A stretch of DNA of 6,908 nucleotides, from assembly GCA_025922795.1 (NCBI GenBank), contig JAICHC010000151.1:1-6908 (forward strand), given 5' to 3'. This DNA comes from Candidatus Binatia bacterium. Lineage in GTDB: Bacteria; Desulfobacterota_B; Binatia; UBA9968. Positions 6,770 to 6,908 of the stretch are shown one piece after another. The notes below the pieces were generated by a model that ran no database searches, was not told where the DNA came from, and saw only the letters and a program-made list of their open reading frames with translations. Position 1 is the first letter of the stretch; each line of letters begins with the position of its first letter. A program made the position numbers and the translations under genes.

Positions 6770-6908
6770 ATGTCCAACCGTGTTGAGCCGGCAACCCGTC
6801 ATTACGATGAAAAACTCCAGCGGATACTCAAAGCGTCGGCCAAGATCTTCGCCGAAAAAGGCTTTCATCATACTTCGGTGCGCGATATCGCGCGCGCCAC
6901 CAACATGA
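6770..6908 (+). CDS. TetR/AcrR-family transcriptional regulator, N-terminal part
   Basis: Forty-six codons are visible before the window ends. The product has the canonical TetR DNA-binding start: a first helix around ILKASAKIFAEKGF (19-32), then the helix-turn-helix beginning TSVRDIARATNM (35-46). The ligand-binding domain is outside the window. The ATG is the best start: the next in-frame upstream stop is the TGA at 6731-6733, and only a TTG at 6749 competes. No ribosome site is visible. Divergent placement next to a paa-like operon recalls PaaR, the TetR-type repressor of phenylacetate genes in Thermus and some betaproteobacteria, which responds to phenylacetyl-CoA. TetR membership is near certain; the PaaR role is inference from position. 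Confidence 0.85.
   Translation, partial: MSNRVEPATRHYDEKLQRILKASAKIFAEKGFHHTSVRDIARATNM

Overview
The window looks like part of a Gram-negative bacterial chromosome. An AsmA-type protein implies an outer membrane, and base composition looks moderately GC-rich by eye (not computed). The intergenic hairpin repeats and gene styles remind me of deltaproteobacterial or related uncultured lineages, but nothing here fixes the taxon.

Layout, left to right: (1) positions 1-1727, minus strand, a large AsmA-family protein whose C-terminus lies beyond the left edge. (2) 1728-2047, non-coding, with a MITE-like nested inverted repeat of about 160 bp. (3) 2048-6492, a tight minus-strand run of five genes. 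In transcription order these are a PaaF-like enoyl-CoA hydratase, a PaaG-like isomerase, a PaaH-like 3-hydroxyacyl-CoA dehydrogenase, a second and degenerate dehydrogenase-like protein, and a PaaJ-like thiolase. (4) 6493-6769, a divergent intergenic region with REP-like hairpins and a candidate promoter/operator. (5) 6770 to the right edge, plus strand, the N-terminus of a TetR/AcrR-family regulator that probably controls the run.

The five genes follow the F-G-H-J order of the lower phenylacetyl-CoA (paa) pathway. PaaG would isomerise the ring epoxide to an oxepin-CoA. After ring opening, PaaF and PaaG (hydratase/isomerase), PaaH (NAD-dependent dehydrogenase) and PaaJ (thiolase) would carry the chain through beta-oxidation-like steps to acetyl-CoA and succinyl-CoA. 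No ligase (PaaK), epoxidase (PaaABCE), ring-opening enzyme (PaaZ) or thioesterase (PaaI) is visible in the window, so the phenylacetate assignment rests on family resemblance and gene order. A more general acyl-CoA degradation role remains possible.

The most notable feature is that the two-domain PaaH known from E. coli appears here as two overlapping genes. The second encodes a stand-alone dehydrogenase-like protein that has lost the NAD-binding glycines and three of the four catalytic residues (Ser, His, Asn). It keeps the conserved C-terminal segment of the E. coli PaaH second domain. I see no CRISPR array, tRNA, rRNA or intact transposase.
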